Shown here piece by piece: positions 52,721 to 63,348 of a stretch of 64,000 bases of DNA. The first letter of the stretch is position 1, and each line of letters starts with the position of its first letter. Source of the stretch: Gammaproteobacteria bacterium (GTDB lineage: Bacteria > Pseudomonadota > Gammaproteobacteria > Pseudomonadales > Halieaceae); contig JAHEKX010000009.1 in the NCBI GenBank assembly GCA_024644535.1, positions 1 through 64,000 on the forward strand. The letters run 5' to 3'. The notes under the pieces are model-generated. The model was not told the DNA's origin. It searched no databases and saw only the letters and a program-made list of their open reading frames with translations. The position numbers and the translations under genes were made by a program.

Positions 52721-53763
52721 ATATTCAGGTAGCTCTTAAACGGCTGGTGGCAGGCGAAGATCTTGCCTACAGCGAGATGCGCGCGGTCATGGCTCAGGTT
52801 ATGTCGGGCGACGCCACGGATGCACAAATTGGCGCCCTGCTGATGGGTTTGCGTATTAAAGGTGAAACCATCGATGAAGTCAGCGCTGCCGCTCAGGTGA
52901 TGCGCGATTTAGTGTCTCCTGTTACGCCTAACAGCTCACCATTAGTCGATTTGGCCGGCACCGGGGGCGATGGTGCAAATTTATTCAATGTATCAACGGC
53001 GGCGAGCATTGTGGCGGCCGCGGCTGGTGCTCATGTAGCAAAGCATGGCAATCGTTCGGTTTCGAGTTCGAGCGGTAGCTCGGATGTGTTGAGTGAGCTG
53101 GGAATGCCGCTCGATTTAGATTCTGAGCAAGTCGCGCGAGCCATAGACGCAGTGGGTTTGGGCTTTTTGTTCGCTCCCGCTCACCACAGCGCCATGCGTT
53201 ACGCGGTGGGTCCTCGCCGCGACATGGCCATGCGAACTATTTTTAACGTGCTGGGCCCGTTAACCAACCCCGCTTTTGCCACACGCCAAGTACTGGGTGT
53301 GTTCGAGCCCGCTCTGTGTGATTTTATGGCGCAAGTGCTACAGCGCTTGGGCAGTGAGCACGTTCTGGTGGTGCATGGTCACGGTGGTGTTGACGAGCTG
53401 AGCTTAACTGGACCCTCGCAAGTGGCTGAATTAAAAGACGGCGTTGTCACCAATTTTACTGTCACCCCGGAAGACATGGGTCAAATCACGGGTGCTATCG
53501 ACGATTTGGTGGTGCACAGTGCTGTTGAATCTGCTGCCTTAATTCGGAGCGCCTTGGCTAACGAGTCAGGTGATCGCTTTGATCGAGCTCGCGCAATTAT
53601 TGCCATGAATGCCGGTGCTGCGCTGTATGTCAGCGGCTGTGCCCCGACGCTGGCCAAGGGTGTGGCTTTAGCTGATGACGTTATCGCCACAGGACAAGCG
53701 AAAGAAAAGCTGGCGACATTTATTCAGTTAACGCAAACCATGCAGGCGGCTGCAGAAGAATGA
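52717..53763 (+). CDS. trpD: Anthranilate phosphoribosyltransferase
   Basis: A 348-residue enzyme with the PRPP-binding stretch [40 protein letters not shown], and [20 protein letters not shown]. It joins PRPP to anthranilate in the second tryptophan step. The standalone transferase form (not fused to TrpG) overlaps trpG and trpC by four bases each. Confidence 0.97.
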   Translation: MNIQVALKRLVAGEDLAYSEMRAVMAQVMSGDATDAQIGALLMGLRIKGETIDEVSAAAQVMRDLVSPVTPNSSPLVDLAGTGGDGANLFNVSTAASIVAAAAGAHVAKHGNRSVSSSSGSSDVLSELGMPLDLDSEQVARAIDAVGLGFLFAPAHHSAMRYAVGPRRDMAMRTIFNVLGPLTNPAFATRQVLGVFEPALCDFMAQVLQRLGSEHVLVVHGHGGVDELSLTGPSQVAELKDGVVTNFTVTPEDMGQITGAIDDLVVHSAVESAALIRSALANESGDRFDRARAIIAMNAGAALYVSGCAPTLAKGVALADDVIATGQAKEKLATFIQLTQTMQAAAEE

Positions 53764-54554
53764 GTACTCCGACGATTTTAAGAACGATTGTCGCGCGCAA
53801 GTACGAAGAAGTTGCGGATCGCAAAAAGCAATTGACACTGACCGATCTGGAGCAGATGCAGCTAGAACAAAGCGCTGTGCGTGATTTTTCTGGTGTTTTG
53901 GTAGAGCGTTGCGCTAACAGCACGCCCGCTATTATTGCTGAAGTGAAAAAGGCTTCGCCAAGCAAAGGTGTTATCCGTGCTGATTTTAGACCAGGTGCTA
54001 TCGCTGAAAGTTATGCCAAAGCGGGTGCTGCTTGCTTGTCAGTCCTGACTGATATCGATTTTTTCCAAGGGAGCGACGCGTATTTAAAAGAAGCCCGTTC
54101 GGCATGTGAGTTGCCGGTCCTTCGCAAGGATTTTACGGTGGACGAATACCAAATAGCTGAGGCTCGTGCGATTGGCGCCGATGCGATCTTGTTAATTGCT
54201 GCGGTGCTAGACGATGTGCAACTCGCCGATTTGTATGCAGCCGCCATGCATTACGGTCTTCATGCCTTAATTGAAGTGCATGATGCGCGTGAATTAGAGC
54301 GTTCGTTGCGTTTAGGCGCGCCACTATTAGGTATTAATAACCGCGATTTGCACACCTTTAATACGGACCTCAATACGACGATTTCTTTACTGCCAGAGAT
54401 CCCCGAGGGCGTTACTGTGATCACTGAGAGTGGCATTCATACCCAAGACGATGTGGCATTGATGCGGTCTAATCATGTCAATGGGTTCTTGATTGGCGAA
54501 GCCTTCATGAAGCATGCCGATCCCGGTGAGGCGTTACAGGCGCTCTTTGCTTAA
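53760..54554 (+). CDS. trpC: Indole-3-glycerol phosphate synthase
   Basis: A 264-residue TIM-barrel enzyme, monofunctional (no TrpF fusion). Blocks: PAIIAEVKKASPSKGVIR, CLSVLTDIDFFQGS, LPVLRKDFTVDEYQI, LLGINNRDLHTF, and VITESGIHTQDDV with the catalytic glutamate. It closes the pyrrole ring to make indole-glycerol phosphate. The downstream trpF and trpBA are not nearby. Its TAA stop interlocks with the opposing vfr-like gene stop (TTAA at 54551-54554). Confidence 0.97.
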   Translation: MSTPTILRTIVARKYEEVADRKKQLTLTDLEQMQLEQSAVRDFSGVLVERCANSTPAIIAEVKKASPSKGVIRADFRPGAIAESYAKAGAACLSVLTDIDFFQGSDAYLKEARSACELPVLRKDFTVDEYQIAEARAIGADAILLIAAVLDDVQLADLYAAAMHYGLHALIEVHDARELERSLRLGAPLLGINNRDLHTFNTDLNTTISLLPEIPEGVTVITESGIHTQDDVALMRSNHVNGFLIGEAFMKHADPGEALQALFA

Positions 54555-55189
54555 TCTCTAGTTCGAACCAGAAGAGTCTGGCCGGTAATGACGACTAGGC
54601 CGTCGTCTTCTAGAGATTTTAGTACTCGGCCTGCCATTTCTCGGCTGCAACCGACCAGATTGCCCAATTCTTGCCGTGTAATGCGTATAAGGCGCCCTTC
54701 GGGGTGCTCCTGCGCCTCGGGCTGTCGCGTTAGATCTAGTAGCGCGTGAGCAATGCGGCCAGCGACATCTACAAAGGTTAGGTCGCGCAGTTTGCGTGTG
54801 GTTTGCACCAAGCGTGAAGCCACCTGAGAGGCTATGGCAAACACGATGTCGGGATACTTGTCTTTGATGCTGTTGAGTTTGTTGTAAGAAATAGAGGCAA
54901 TATAGCAGTCGGTTTTTGCCACGATTTTCGCGCTGCGATGAATGGCTTCGGTACTAAAAAAACCCAATTCGCCAACGAATTCGCCTTCGCTTAAATACGC
55001 GACTACCATTAACTGTTTGGGGTCAGTTTCTTCTTCAACTTGAACAGAGACGGTGCCCTCTAAAATCAGATACAATCTGTCCGACTCAGTGCCTTCGGCA
55101 ATGATGGTGGTTTTGGTTTCATAGTGCTGTGTTTCGCATTCGCGAACAAAGGCTTTATAGAAACTTAGATCGTGTTGACGCTCGAGCAC
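54551..55189 (-). CDS. CRP/Vfr-family cAMP receptor-like regulator
   Basis: A 212-residue regulator. The cyclic-nucleotide domain has LYLILEGTVSVQVEE, GEFVGELGFFSTEAIHRSA with the Glu and Arg-Ser expected to hold cAMP, and TTRKLRD in the C-helix. The DNA-binding helix reads VGCSREMAGRVLKSLED, preserving the Arg-Glu-Arg contacts of CRP, so TGTGA-type sites are expected. It starts with GTG 55189. Position next to trpC and an OsmC gene is the Vfr position in Pseudomonas. The global role is inferred. Confidence 0.9.
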   Translation of the reverse strand: MLERQHDLSFYKAFVRECETQHYETKTTIIAEGTESDRLYLILEGTVSVQVEEETDPKQLMVVAYLSEGEFVGELGFFSTEAIHRSAKIVAKTDCYIASISYNKLNSIKDKYPDIVFAIASQVASRLVQTTRKLRDLTFVDVAGRIAHALLDLTRQPEAQEHPEGRLIRITRQELGNLVGCSREMAGRVLKSLEDDGLVVITGQTLLVRTRD

Positions 55190-55295
55190 GTGGGCGTTCC
55201 ATACTGAAAACAGAGTGACAGTTTAGCGTTTATCTTGGCAAAGTAAATAAAGATGCTATAAGTCAGTTTTTGACGTGACCTAAGAGGAGCGAATT

Positions 55296-55724
55296 TTGGA
55301 AGCGCGCGTAAAATGGACCGGTGGTAAGCAGTTCTTGGGTGAAAGTGGCAGTGGTCATTCGGTTGTCATGGACGGCCCCGAAAGCTTGGGTGGCCATAAT
55401 TCGGGCATTCGGCCTATGGAAATGCTGTTGATCGGCGCTGGCGGTTGCGCTAGCTTTGATGTGATTAGCATGCTTGAAAAAGGGCGCCAAAATGTTGTCG
55501 GCTGTGAGGTGCAGTTGCAGGCCGAGCGAGCTGACGCCGTGCCCGCTGTATTTACCAGAATTAATATGCACTTTGTGGTTACGGGCGTGAAACTCAAAGA
55601 GTCACAAGTTGAGCGCGCGGTTGCTTTGTCGGCTGAAAAATACTGCTCTGCGTCTATTATGCTGGCTGCCGCCGGTGTCGAGGTGACGCATACCTTTGAA
55701 GCAAAGGAGTTTGGCCAGGATTAA
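55296..55724 (+). CDS. OsmC/YhfA-family peroxiredoxin-like protein
   Basis: A 142-residue protein with the OsmC fold: EMLLIGAGGCASFDVISMLE and AEKYCSASIMLAAAGVEVTH contain the two conserved cysteines that reduce organic peroxides in the family. The start is TTG 55296 behind a strong GAGGAG site with suitable spacing; no ATG lies at a homologous position. It is closest to the YhfA branch, whose physiological substrate is not settled. Divergent from the vfr-like gene and convergent with coq7, whose stop interlocks (TTAA at 55721-55724). Confidence 0.87.
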   Translation: MEARVKWTGGKQFLGESGSGHSVVMDGPESLGGHNSGIRPMEMLLIGAGGCASFDVISMLEKGRQNVVGCEVQLQAERADAVPAVFTRINMHFVVTGVKLKESQVERAVALSAEKYCSASIMLAAAGVEVTHTFEAKEFGQD

Positions 55725-56389
55725 AGGTAGTAGCTACTTTTGGTCATCGCAGTCGCGACCGCCCCCATCGCGTTTTTGATGGGTTTTGGTAGCTCTGCGC
55801 CGCCTGCGTCTAAGGCGGTTTCACCATGGCGTTGCTCGTCTTCGATCATGGTTTGTAGTACGAGCCGAGAGCGTCGGTCGTAATCGGGCAGTTGCTTTAG
55901 ATGCTCTTTTAAGTGGCGGCACACACGTTCTTCAGTCGCGGCCACAAAACCTAAAGACCATTTGTCTCCGGCGGCACCCGCTAAGGCGCCCAAACCAAAA
56001 GAGAGTCCGTACCACAAGGGGTTTAATACACTGGTGTGGCTATTGAGTTGGTCCAGGCGCTCTTTGCACCAGACTAAGTGGTCGACTTCTTCTTGAGCGG
56101 CATCGCGCATTTCTTCGCGCACCGCCGGCAGCTTTGCAGTAAGGGCTTGCCCTTGATACAGCGCTTGAGCGCACACTTCCCCGGCATGATTAACACGCAT
56201 TAAGCCAGCCACATGACGTTTTTCTGAGTCGCTTTTTAGGCCTTCGCTATGACCTTTGGCTGGACTTTGGCGCGAGGCGGTCAGACCCTTATTGGTCAGC
56301 GTTTTTACCACGATATCAACTTCGCCCACTAAGCGATCAAGCAGGTTCAGCTGCCGAGTGCGAGGACGAACCATTGGTAGTGTGCTCAT
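55721..56389 (-). CDS. coq7: 2-polyprenyl-3-methyl-6-methoxy-1,4-benzoquinol hydroxylase (Coq7)
   Basis: A 222-residue di-iron hydroxylase. The iron-binding blocks are MRVNHAGEVCAQALYQGQ, QEEVDHLVWCKERL, and MIEDEQRHGETALDAGG, giving two Glu-x-x-His motifs. The membrane-associated helix GLSFGLGALAGAAGD lies between them. It makes the last hydroxylation in ubiquinone synthesis, replacing UbiF of enterics. It ends the run from aroQ to coq7 on the minus strand, 18 bases after purD. Confidence 0.95.
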   Translation of the reverse strand: MSTLPMVRPRTRQLNLLDRLVGEVDIVVKTLTNKGLTASRQSPAKGHSEGLKSDSEKRHVAGLMRVNHAGEVCAQALYQGQALTAKLPAVREEMRDAAQEEVDHLVWCKERLDQLNSHTSVLNPLWYGLSFGLGALAGAAGDKWSLGFVAATEERVCRHLKEHLKQLPDYDRRSRLVLQTMIEDEQRHGETALDAGGAELPKPIKNAMGAVATAMTKSSYYL

Positions 56390-56407
56390 TTGCCATTGAC
56401 CCTTCTA

Positions 56408-57679
56408 TTACAGAGCGCGCCAGCCGATATCGCGGCGGTAATTCATACCTTCCCATGATATCGCTTTTATCGCGTCATAACAGTTTTGCTGGGCGGTGCG
56501 TAAATCGTCGCCCAAAGCCGTTACGCAAAGAACGCGTCCGCCACTGGTGACAACATTGCTGCCATTCAGTTTTGTCCCTGCATGAAAAACTTTAACGTCG
56601 TTGCTGTCGGCTTTGTCGAGACCATTGATGGCATCGCCTTTTGGGTAGTCCGCGGGGTAGCCGCCGGCGGCTAATACCACGCCCATGCTGGGGCGCGGAT
56701 CCCATTCGACTATTCGGTCTGCTAAGTCACCTGCTAGAGCAGCTTGGCACAAGGCGATCAAGTCCGACCTTAGGCGCATCATGATAGGCTGCGTTTCAGG
56801 GTCGCCAAAGCGGCAGTTGAACTCAATGACTTTGGGCGTGCCTTCGCCGTCAATCATTAATCCAGCATACAGGAAGCCAGTGTAGTCGGCGCCCTCGCTC
56901 GCCATGCCCCTGAGCGTCGGATAAATAACTTCGTCCATGATACGACCGTGAATTTCTGGCGTAACTACTGGCGCAGGAGAATAGGCTCCCATACCGCCGG
57001 TGTTGGGGCCAGTGTCACCTTCGCCTACCCGTTTGTGATCTTGGCTGCTGGCCATTGGTACCGCGTTTTTGCCATCACAAACGACGATGAAGCTTGCCTC
57101 CTCGCCGATCAGGCATTCCTCGATAACGACTCTGCAGCCGGCGTCACCAAAAGCGTTGCCCGACAGCATGTCAGTTACCGCATCAACGGCTTCTTGTTCC
57201 GTGGTGGCCACAATTACGCCTTTGCCCGCCGCCAAGCCATCGGCTTTAACAACAATCGGTGCACCTTGCTCTCTGATGTAGCGAATAGCTGGATCTACCT
57301 CGGTAAAGGTTTGGTACGCGGCTGTTGGGATATTATGGCGGGCCAAAAATTCTTTGGTAAAGGCTTTTGAGCCTTCAAGTTGGGCGGCCGCTTGGCTTGG
57401 ACCAAAGCAGGGTAAGCCACGCTGGGTAAAGTCGTCTACGATACCCGCGACGAGTGGTACTTCGGGGCCCACAATGGTCAGTCCTACGCTGTTGTTAGTC
57501 GCAAAGGCCGCAAGCGCATCAAAATCTAAAGGGTCAATGGCCACGTTCAACAGGCCTGGTTCGCGTTCGGTGCCGGCATTGCCTGGTGCTACGAATACGG
57601 TATCAACTCCCTGAGCTTGCGCCGCCTTATAAGCCAGCGCGTGCTCACGCCCGCCACTCCCAATAATTAATACGTTCAC
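56408..57679 (-). CDS. purD: Phosphoribosylamine-glycine ligase
   Basis: A 423-residue ATP-grasp enzyme: [20 protein letters not shown] at the N-terminus, [40 protein letters not shown], and [12 protein letters not shown] for metal/ATP. It ligates glycine to phosphoribosylamine in purine synthesis. The start is GTG 57679 behind AAGGAG. It follows purH with a ten-base gap, the usual purHD pair. Confidence 0.97.
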   Translation of the reverse strand: MNVLIIGSGGREHALAYKAAQAQGVDTVFVAPGNAGTEREPGLLNVAIDPLDFDALAAFATNNSVGLTIVGPEVPLVAGIVDDFTQRGLPCFGPSQAAAQLEGSKAFTKEFLARHNIPTAAYQTFTEVDPAIRYIREQGAPIVVKADGLAAGKGVIVATTEQEAVDAVTDMLSGNAFGDAGCRVVIEECLIGEEASFIVVCDGKNAVPMASSQDHKRVGEGDTGPNTGGMGAYSPAPVVTPEIHGRIMDEVIYPTLRGMASEGADYTGFLYAGLMIDGEGTPKVIEFNCRFGDPETQPIMMRLRSDLIALCQAALAGDLADRIVEWDPRPSMGVVLAAGGYPADYPKGDAINGLDKADSNDVKVFHAGTKLNGSNVVTSGGRVLCVTALGDDLRTAQQNCYDAIKAISWEGMNYRRDIGWRAL

Positions 57680-57689
57680 TACTTACTCC

Positions 57690-59264
57690 TTAGTGGCGGA
57701 AATGGCGCATGCCGGTAAATACCATGGCGATATTGGCTTCGTCAGCTGCTGCAATAACTTCTTCGTCGCGAATTGAACCGCCGGGTTGAATGACCGCTGC
57801 AATGCCAACCTTAGCCGCGTTATCGATGCCATCGCGGAAGGGGAAGAAGGCATCAGACGCCATGACCGAACCTTGTACCTCAAGTCCGGCGTGTTCGGCT
57901 TTAATTGCCGCAATTCGCGCCGAGTTCACGCGAGACATTTGACCTGCACCCACACCAATGGTGCGTTGGTCTTTGGCGTATACGATGGCATTGCTTTTAA
58001 CGAATTTGGCAACCCGCCAAGCGAACAGTAAATCAGCGAGTTCGGCAGCCGTTGGTGCTCGCTTGCTAACGACTTTAATATCGTCGGCACCGATCAGGCC
58101 CAGGTCGCGGTCTTGTAACAAGATGCCACCATTGACTTGTTTGATGTCTAGCGCGGGTGCGGTCGCCTGCCAGCCTGAGGTCGTTAGCACTCGCACGTTG
58201 GTTTTTTGCGCCAGAATTGGCAGGGCGTCGTTATCCACCGCCGGCGCGATGATCACTTCAACAAATTGGCGGTCAACGATCGTTCTAGCCGTCTCGGCGT
58301 CGAGCGGACGATTAAAGGCAATAATGCCACCGAAGGCACTCTCGGGGTCGGTCTCAAAAGCTTTGTTGTAAGCATCTAGGTTGGTTGCCGCGGTGGCTAC
58401 ACCGCAGGGGTTGGCGTGCTTTACGATGACACATGCGGGCTCATCGAACACTTTAGCGCACTCTAGAGCGGCGTCGGTATCGGCAACATTGTTGTAGCTG
58501 AGCTCTTTGCCTTGCACTTGTTGGGTATTAGAAATGCTGGCGTCAGGCGAAGGCGATTCGGCGTAAAACGCGGCGGCCTGATGTGGGTTTTCGCCGTAGC
58601 GCATGCCCTGTAGTTTGGTGAACTGCTTCGTGTAGGTGCGCGGAAATTTGGGCTCGCCGCCGTCCACGAACTGACCGAAGTGGTTGGCAATGGCGGCATC
58701 GTATTTAGCGGTGTGCTCGAAGGCTTTGATGGCTAAATCGAAGCGGGTTTCGTAAGTCGTGGCGCCGCTGTTGGATTTGAGCTCATCTAAAATGCGGCCA
58801 TAGTCGGATGCGTTTACGACAATGGTGACGTCTTTGTGGTTTTTAGCGGCAGAGCGCACCATGGTGGGGCCGCCGATGTCGATGTTCTCGATAGCATCTT
58901 CTTGGGTGCAGTCGGGTTTTGCGATGGTGGCTTCAAAGGGGTAGAGGTTGACGACGACCATATCGATAGTTTCGATAGTATGCTCGGCCATGACTTCGTC
59001 ATCGGTACCGCGGCGCCCCAAAATGCCGCCGTGTACTTTAGGATGCAGTGTCTTGACGCGCCCGTCCATCATTTCAGGAAAGCCGGTGTAGGCAGATACT
59101 TCTCGAACAGGAAGCCCTGCCTCGGACAACAGTTTGTAAGTTCCGCCTGTAGATAGCAGCGCAACATTCATAGCGCTTAGGGCAGTGGCGAACTCTACAA
59201 TGCCGGTTTTATCCGACACGCTAATTAATGCTTGTTTTACGGGGGCAAGAGCGGCTGTAGTCAT
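57690..59264 (-). CDS. purH: Bifunctional AICAR formyltransferase/IMP cyclohydrolase
   Basis: A 524-residue two-domain enzyme. The N-terminal cyclohydrolase has [30 protein letters not shown] and [20 protein letters not shown]; the C-terminal formyltransferase has [17 protein letters not shown] and [12 protein letters not shown]. It carries out the last two steps to IMP using 10-formyl-THF. It lies 16 bases after fis and ten before purD. Confidence 0.98.
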   Translation of the reverse strand: MTTAALAPVKQALISVSDKTGIVEFATALSAMNVALLSTGGTYKLLSEAGLPVREVSAYTGFPEMMDGRVKTLHPKVHGGILGRRGTDDEVMAEHTIETIDMVVVNLYPFEATIAKPDCTQEDAIENIDIGGPTMVRSAAKNHKDVTIVVNASDYGRILDELKSNSGATTYETRFDLAIKAFEHTAKYDAAIANHFGQFVDGGEPKFPRTYTKQFTKLQGMRYGENPHQAAAFYAESPSPDASISNTQQVQGKELSYNNVADTDAALECAKVFDEPACVIVKHANPCGVATAATNLDAYNKAFETDPESAFGGIIAFNRPLDAETARTIVDRQFVEVIIAPAVDNDALPILAQKTNVRVLTTSGWQATAPALDIKQVNGGILLQDRDLGLIGADDIKVVSKRAPTAAELADLLFAWRVAKFVKSNAIVYAKDQRTIGVGAGQMSRVNSARIAAIKAEHAGLEVQGSVMASDAFFPFRDGIDNAAKVGIAAVIQPGGSIRDEEVIAAADEANIAMVFTGMRHFRH

Positions 59265-59280
59265 GTGTATCCTGAGTGGT

Positions 59281-59508
59281 TTAGTCGATAAGTTGGTGGG
59301 ATTTGAGTTTTTTGCGCAATGTGCCGCGATTTAAACCTAGCATCTCCGCGGCTCTGCATTGATTGTGATTAACTTGTTCCATAACGTAGGCCAACAAGGG
59401 GCCTTCTACTTCGTTGATGACCATGGAATATAAGTCACTTGGAATTTGGCCATCCATTTGTTCAAAATAGGTATTTAAGCTGGCTGTGACAGCGTTGCGT
59501 AGGCTCAT
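59281..59508 (-). CDS. fis: DNA-binding protein Fis, short form
   Basis: A 75-residue protein, shorter than E. coli Fis (98) at the N-terminus, where the flexible beta-hairpin arms would be. The core helices and HTH are intact: [20 protein letters not shown] and [17 protein letters not shown]. Fis bends DNA and regulates stable RNA and growth-phase genes. ATG 59508 follows AAAGGA. It sits between dusB and purH, the conserved position (dusB-fis). Confidence 0.95.
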   Translation of the reverse strand: MSLRNAVTASLNTYFEQMDGQIPSDLYSMVINEVEGPLLAYVMEQVNHNQCRAAEMLGLNRGTLRKKLKSHQLID

Positions 59509-59539
59509 AAGAGTGTCCTTTGCATGTTATTCATTGTTA

Positions 59540-60529
59540 TTACGCCGCATCTTGTGTAAGAGTCATTGTTAATTGCTGGATAAAGTCCAGTTGTTCTTGG
59601 GGGTGCTGTATTTGGTTAAAACTTGATCGGACACTTCGGTCAAGGCCCATGGCTTCAAAGTACCAACTGGCGTGTTTGCGCGCAAAACGCAGGCCCATAA
59701 AGTCGCCGTAAAATCCTTGAATCTCGGCTACATGCTCGCGGGCGATTTGCAGTTTCGTTTCACGGCTGGGCTCGTCTAATATCTTTCCGGTGCGCCATTT
59801 GTGCCTAATCTGGCCAAGTATCCAAGGTTGACCTTGTGCGCCGCGGCCAACCATAACCCCTGCAGCACCGGTATAGTTTAACACCTTCAGTGCTTGTTCG
59901 GGGTGGGTAATATCACCATTTGCGATAACAGGGATATCCACCGAATGGACGACGTCGGCAATAGTGTCATATTCGACCGCACCTTTGAACGCGCAGGCCC
60001 TTGTGCGACCATGAATTGTCAATGCAGCAATGCCAGCGTCTTGCGCGATGCGCGCAATGGTTGTTGCGTTGCGCTTGTCTGGCGCCGTGCCGGTTCGAAT
60101 TTTTAGCGTCACTGGAATGTCCACGGCTGACGTCACCGCAGTTAAAATATTTTGCACTAAGGTTTCGTTGGCCAACAAAGCAGAGCCCGCCGCTTTTTTG
60201 CAGACTTTTTTTGCAGGGCAACCCATGTTGATATCGATGATGTTCGCGCCTGACTCTTGGTTAAGTCGAGCTGCCGCCGCCAGTTGCTTAGGGTCATGCC
60301 CGACAATTTGCACGATGTGAGCCTGGTTTGGATCGATCACGCTACGCCATTGCGACTTTTGTGTTTGATGTGTGTTTGGGTTGGCGCTGATCATTTCGGC
60401 AACCGCATATGACGCGCCGTGCTCGAGACACAAGCGACGGAACGGCAAATCTGAAACGCCAGCCATAGGTGCGGCGATAACAGGGAAGTCAAATTGATGG
60501 CGGCCGATCGTCAGCAAAGTCGTTACCAC
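59540..60529 (-). CDS. dusB: tRNA-dihydrouridine synthase B
   Basis: A 329-residue FMN enzyme with VIAAPMAGVSDLPFRRLC, INMGCPAKKVCKKAAGSALL (catalytic Cys), LTIHGRTRACAFKGA, and GDITHPEQALKVL with GAAGVMVGRGAQGQPW. It reduces specific uridines in the tRNA D-loop using NADPH. The start is probably GTG 60529; no good ribosome site is visible, so the exact start is less certain. It precedes fis as in most gammaproteobacteria. Confidence 0.95.
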   Translation of the reverse strand: MVTTLLTIGRHQFDFPVIAAPMAGVSDLPFRRLCLEHGASYAVAEMISANPNTHQTQKSQWRSVIDPNQAHIVQIVGHDPKQLAAAARLNQESGANIIDINMGCPAKKVCKKAAGSALLANETLVQNILTAVTSAVDIPVTLKIRTGTAPDKRNATTIARIAQDAGIAALTIHGRTRACAFKGAVEYDTIADVVHSVDIPVIANGDITHPEQALKVLNYTGAAGVMVGRGAQGQPWILGQIRHKWRTGKILDEPSRETKLQIAREHVAEIQGFYGDFMGLRFARKHASWYFEAMGLDRSVRSSFNQIQHPQEQLDFIQQLTMTLTQDAA

Positions 60530-60593
60530 TTTTCATAAGGAATGGATAAGCATACCGCATGTCGTGCGGTACTAGCATTAAGATTTAAAAAAC

Positions 60594-61487
60594 TCAACGC
60601 TTAAGCTTACGTCCAACTAAGCAAACCCACTCGTCGGTTTGGTCGGCAACGTTTAGCTCGACATCTGGTAAGTAGTGCTCTGATACTGCGCTAACCTGGG
60701 ACTCAATCAATCCTGCTAGAACTAATAATCCGCCCGGCTTCAAAAATTCTATTAACTTTGGCGCTAACATCATCAGGGGTTCGGCCAAAATATTGGCGAC
60801 CAGGGTGTCGGCGCAAGCAGGTGTTAAGTGCGGGTACTCTTGCTCTGGGCTGACCACGATAAATTCGCCACTCGAAATGCCATTGCGTTTTGCGTTATCT
60901 GCCGTTGCGACGAGCGCTTGCGGGTCATTGTCTACGCCCACAAACCGGGAGGCACCCATTTTCAGCATTGCGATGCCCAGAATACCTGATCCGCAACCGT
61001 AATCCACCGTTACTTGACCTTTGAGCGTTTGCTGGGCCAACTGTTTCAAACACATAGCTGTAGATGGATGCGTGCCGGTGCCAAACGCCAAGCCGGGGTC
61101 TAACAGCAAGTTCACCGCGCTAGGATCGGGTGGCGTGCACCAGCTCGGACAGATCCAGAGCTTGTCGGCGAATTGAATGGGTTGGTAGTGTTGTTCCCAC
61201 TCGCGCTCCCACACTCGATCCTCTAAAATTTCGATGTCAAACTGGCATGGGGGTGCAAATGCCTTTTGAAGCTGTGAGCGCAACGATTCGCTGGGGGTGT
61301 CAGCCGTGAATAACCCTAAGATCACCAAGTTGTCCCAAAGTGGAGTCTCGCCAACTCCAGGCTCTAGAACCGGCTGATCGGCTCCATCTTGAAAGGTAAT
61401 GGATACCGCGCCAAGTTCAAGCAAGTGGTCCTCTATGGTCTCGTGCAATTCTTTGGGCGCACGTGCTCGAACTTGTATCCAGGCCAT
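60594..61487 (-). CDS. prmA: Ribosomal protein L11 methyltransferase
   Basis: A 297-residue methyltransferase. A small N-terminal substrate-recognition domain (WIQVRARAPKELHETIEDHL) precedes the SAM-binding core LAFGTGTHPSTAMCLKQL, VDYGCGSGILGIAMLKMGA and VANILAEPLMMLAP. It trimethylates L11. It lies one base after accC, with a small intergenic break to dusB. Confidence 0.95.
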   Translation of the reverse strand: MAWIQVRARAPKELHETIEDHLLELGAVSITFQDGADQPVLEPGVGETPLWDNLVILGLFTADTPSESLRSQLQKAFAPPCQFDIEILEDRVWEREWEQHYQPIQFADKLWICPSWCTPPDPSAVNLLLDPGLAFGTGTHPSTAMCLKQLAQQTLKGQVTVDYGCGSGILGIAMLKMGASRFVGVDNDPQALVATADNAKRNGISSGEFIVVSPEQEYPHLTPACADTLVANILAEPLMMLAPKLIEFLKPGGLLVLAGLIESQVSAVSEHYLPDVELNVADQTDEWVCLVGRKLKR

Positions 61488-61488
61488 A

Positions 61489-62835
61489 CTAGTCTTCCAG
61501 TAGGCCTTCTAGGTAGTGAATGCTGACACCGCCCGCTAAGAACGAGGTGTCGCGAACAAGGTTGCGATGCAGGGCAGCATTCGTTCGGATGCCTTCCACG
61601 ATTAACTCATCCAGAGCCCGTTGCATACGCTTCATTGCGGTGGCGCGATCGTGCCCATGGGTAATGACTTTCGCGATGAGTGAGTCATAAAACGGAGGTA
61701 CGGTGTAGCCGTCGTAAATGTGCGAGTCAACCCGCACGCCGATGCCACCGGGCGCGTGAAAACGCTTGATGTTGCCGGGTGAGGGTAAAAAGGTTTGCGG
61801 ATCTTCCGCGTTGATACGACATTCCATCGCATGGCCTGTGAACGTAATGTCGTCTTGCGTTAGTCCTAGTGATTCTCCGCCTGCCACACGAATTTGCTCG
61901 CGTACGATATCGACGCCGGTAATCATTTCGGTGACGGGGTGCTCTACCTGAACGCGCGTGTTCATTTCAATGAAGTAAAAACCGCCGTCCTCGTACAAGA
62001 ACTCAAAAGTGCCCGCGCCGCGGTAACCAATGGTTTTGCAGGCATTCACGCAACTTTCGCCTACCGCTTGGCGGAGCTCGTCCGGAATGCCTGGGGCTGG
62101 TGCTTCTTCAATGACTTTTTGGTGACGACGCTGAAGCGAACAATCGCGATCGCCTAAGTGCACTACGCCGCCTTGTCCGTCTGCCAGCACCTGAATTTCG
62201 ACGTGGCGTGGGCGCTGCAGGTACTTCTCGATGTAGACAACGTCGCTGCCAAATGCCGCTGCGGCCTCTGCCTGGGTGACCTGTACCGACGATAACAGAG
62301 CGGCTTCGTTGTGCACAACACGCATGCCTCGACCACCGCCTCCGGCGGCTGCTTTGACAATAACCGGGTAGCCTATCCGGCGCGCAATCTCTAGGGTGCG
62401 ATCGGCGTCAGCCGTTAATGGGCCATCAGAGCCGGGTACCGTTGGGACGCCAGCCTTTTTCATGGCCTCAATGGCCGATACTTTGTCGCCCATCAGGCGG
62501 ATGGTATCGGCAGTTGGGCCGATAAAAATAAAACCGCTACGTTCGACTTGCTCGGCAAAGTTGGCATTCTCGGCTAAAAAGCCATATCCAGGGTGAATGG
62601 CGTCGGCGTTGGTGACCTCGGCGGCGCTAATAATGGCCGGTATGTTTAGGTAGCTTTGTGCTGAGGCCGCGGGTCCGATACAGACAGCTTCGTCGGCCAG
62701 GCGCACATGCATGAGGTCACGGTCGGCCGTGGAGTGCACGGCCACCGTTTTAATGCCTAGCTCCTTGCAGGCTCTGAGCACGCGCAAGGCGATCTCGCCG
62801 CGATTCGCGATCAGGACTTTTTCTATGGTTCGCAT
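61489..62835 (-). CDS. accC: Biotin carboxylase subunit of acetyl-CoA carboxylase
   Basis: A 448-residue ATP-grasp enzyme: [23 protein letters not shown] lid [40 protein letters not shown], and [20 protein letters not shown]. It carboxylates the biotin of AccB using bicarbonate and ATP, the first step of fatty-acid synthesis. It follows accB after 14 bases, the standard accBC pair. Confidence 0.98.
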   Translation of the reverse strand: MRTIEKVLIANRGEIALRVLRACKELGIKTVAVHSTADRDLMHVRLADEAVCIGPAASAQSYLNIPAIISAAEVTNADAIHPGYGFLAENANFAEQVERSGFIFIGPTADTIRLMGDKVSAIEAMKKAGVPTVPGSDGPLTADADRTLEIARRIGYPVIVKAAAGGGGRGMRVVHNEAALLSSVQVTQAEAAAAFGSDVVYIEKYLQRPRHVEIQVLADGQGGVVHLGDRDCSLQRRHQKVIEEAPAPGIPDELRQAVGESCVNACKTIGYRGAGTFEFLYEDGGFYFIEMNTRVQVEHPVTEMITGVDIVREQIRVAGGESLGLTQDDITFTGHAMECRINAEDPQTFLPSPGNIKRFHAPGGIGVRVDSHIYDGYTVPPFYDSLIAKVITHGHDRATAMKRMQRALDELIVEGIRTNAALHRNLVRDTSFLAGGVSIHYLEGLLED

Positions 62836-62849
62836 CGCTCTGCTCCCGA

Positions 62850-63311
62850 TTAAATAATCGTGATTAGAGGCTGATCGAACTCGACGGCTTCGCCGTTTTC
62901 GACCAGGATAGCGCCAATTTTACCTGACTTGTCGGCTTCGATCTGGTTCATCATCTTCATTGCTTCGACGATGCAGATAACATCGCCGGCGTTAACGTTT
63001 TGGCCGACTTTAATAAAAGGTGCTGATGTTGGCGAAGGTGCAGAGTAGTAGGTGCCCACCATCGGCGATTTAACAGCATGACCTTCGATTGCAGCTTCTT
63101 TTGGTGCGTCAGGGGCAGGGGCCGAGGGTGCTGCTGCAGGTGCTACCGCGGGAGCTGGCGCTGCGTAGGTGGGCATAGAAGCAACCGAAACATTGCCTGC
63201 GGGTGCGCTGCGACGAATGCGGACTGAATCATCGCCCTCGTGGATCTCAATTTCGTCAATGTTTGACTCCTCGAGAAGTTCAACCAACTTTTTAACCTTG
63301 CGGATATCCAT
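62850..63311 (-). CDS. accB: Biotin carboxyl carrier protein
   Basis: A 153-residue protein: N-terminal helix [20 protein letters not shown], a Pro/Ala-rich linker at about residues 48-70, and the biotinyl domain with [16 protein letters not shown], where Lys119 is the biotin site. It shuttles carboxyl groups between AccC and AccAD. It lies between aroQ and accC on the same strand. Confidence 0.97.
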   Translation of the reverse strand: MDIRKVKKLVELLEESNIDEIEIHEGDDSVRIRRSAPAGNVSVASMPTYAAPAPAVAPAAAPSAPAPDAPKEAAIEGHAVKSPMVGTYYSAPSPTSAPFIKVGQNVNAGDVICIVEAMKMMNQIEADKSGKIGAILVENGEAVEFDQPLITII

Positions 63312-63348
63312 AATAGTTCAACCTTATAAAGTGGAAGCGCTTAGCGCG

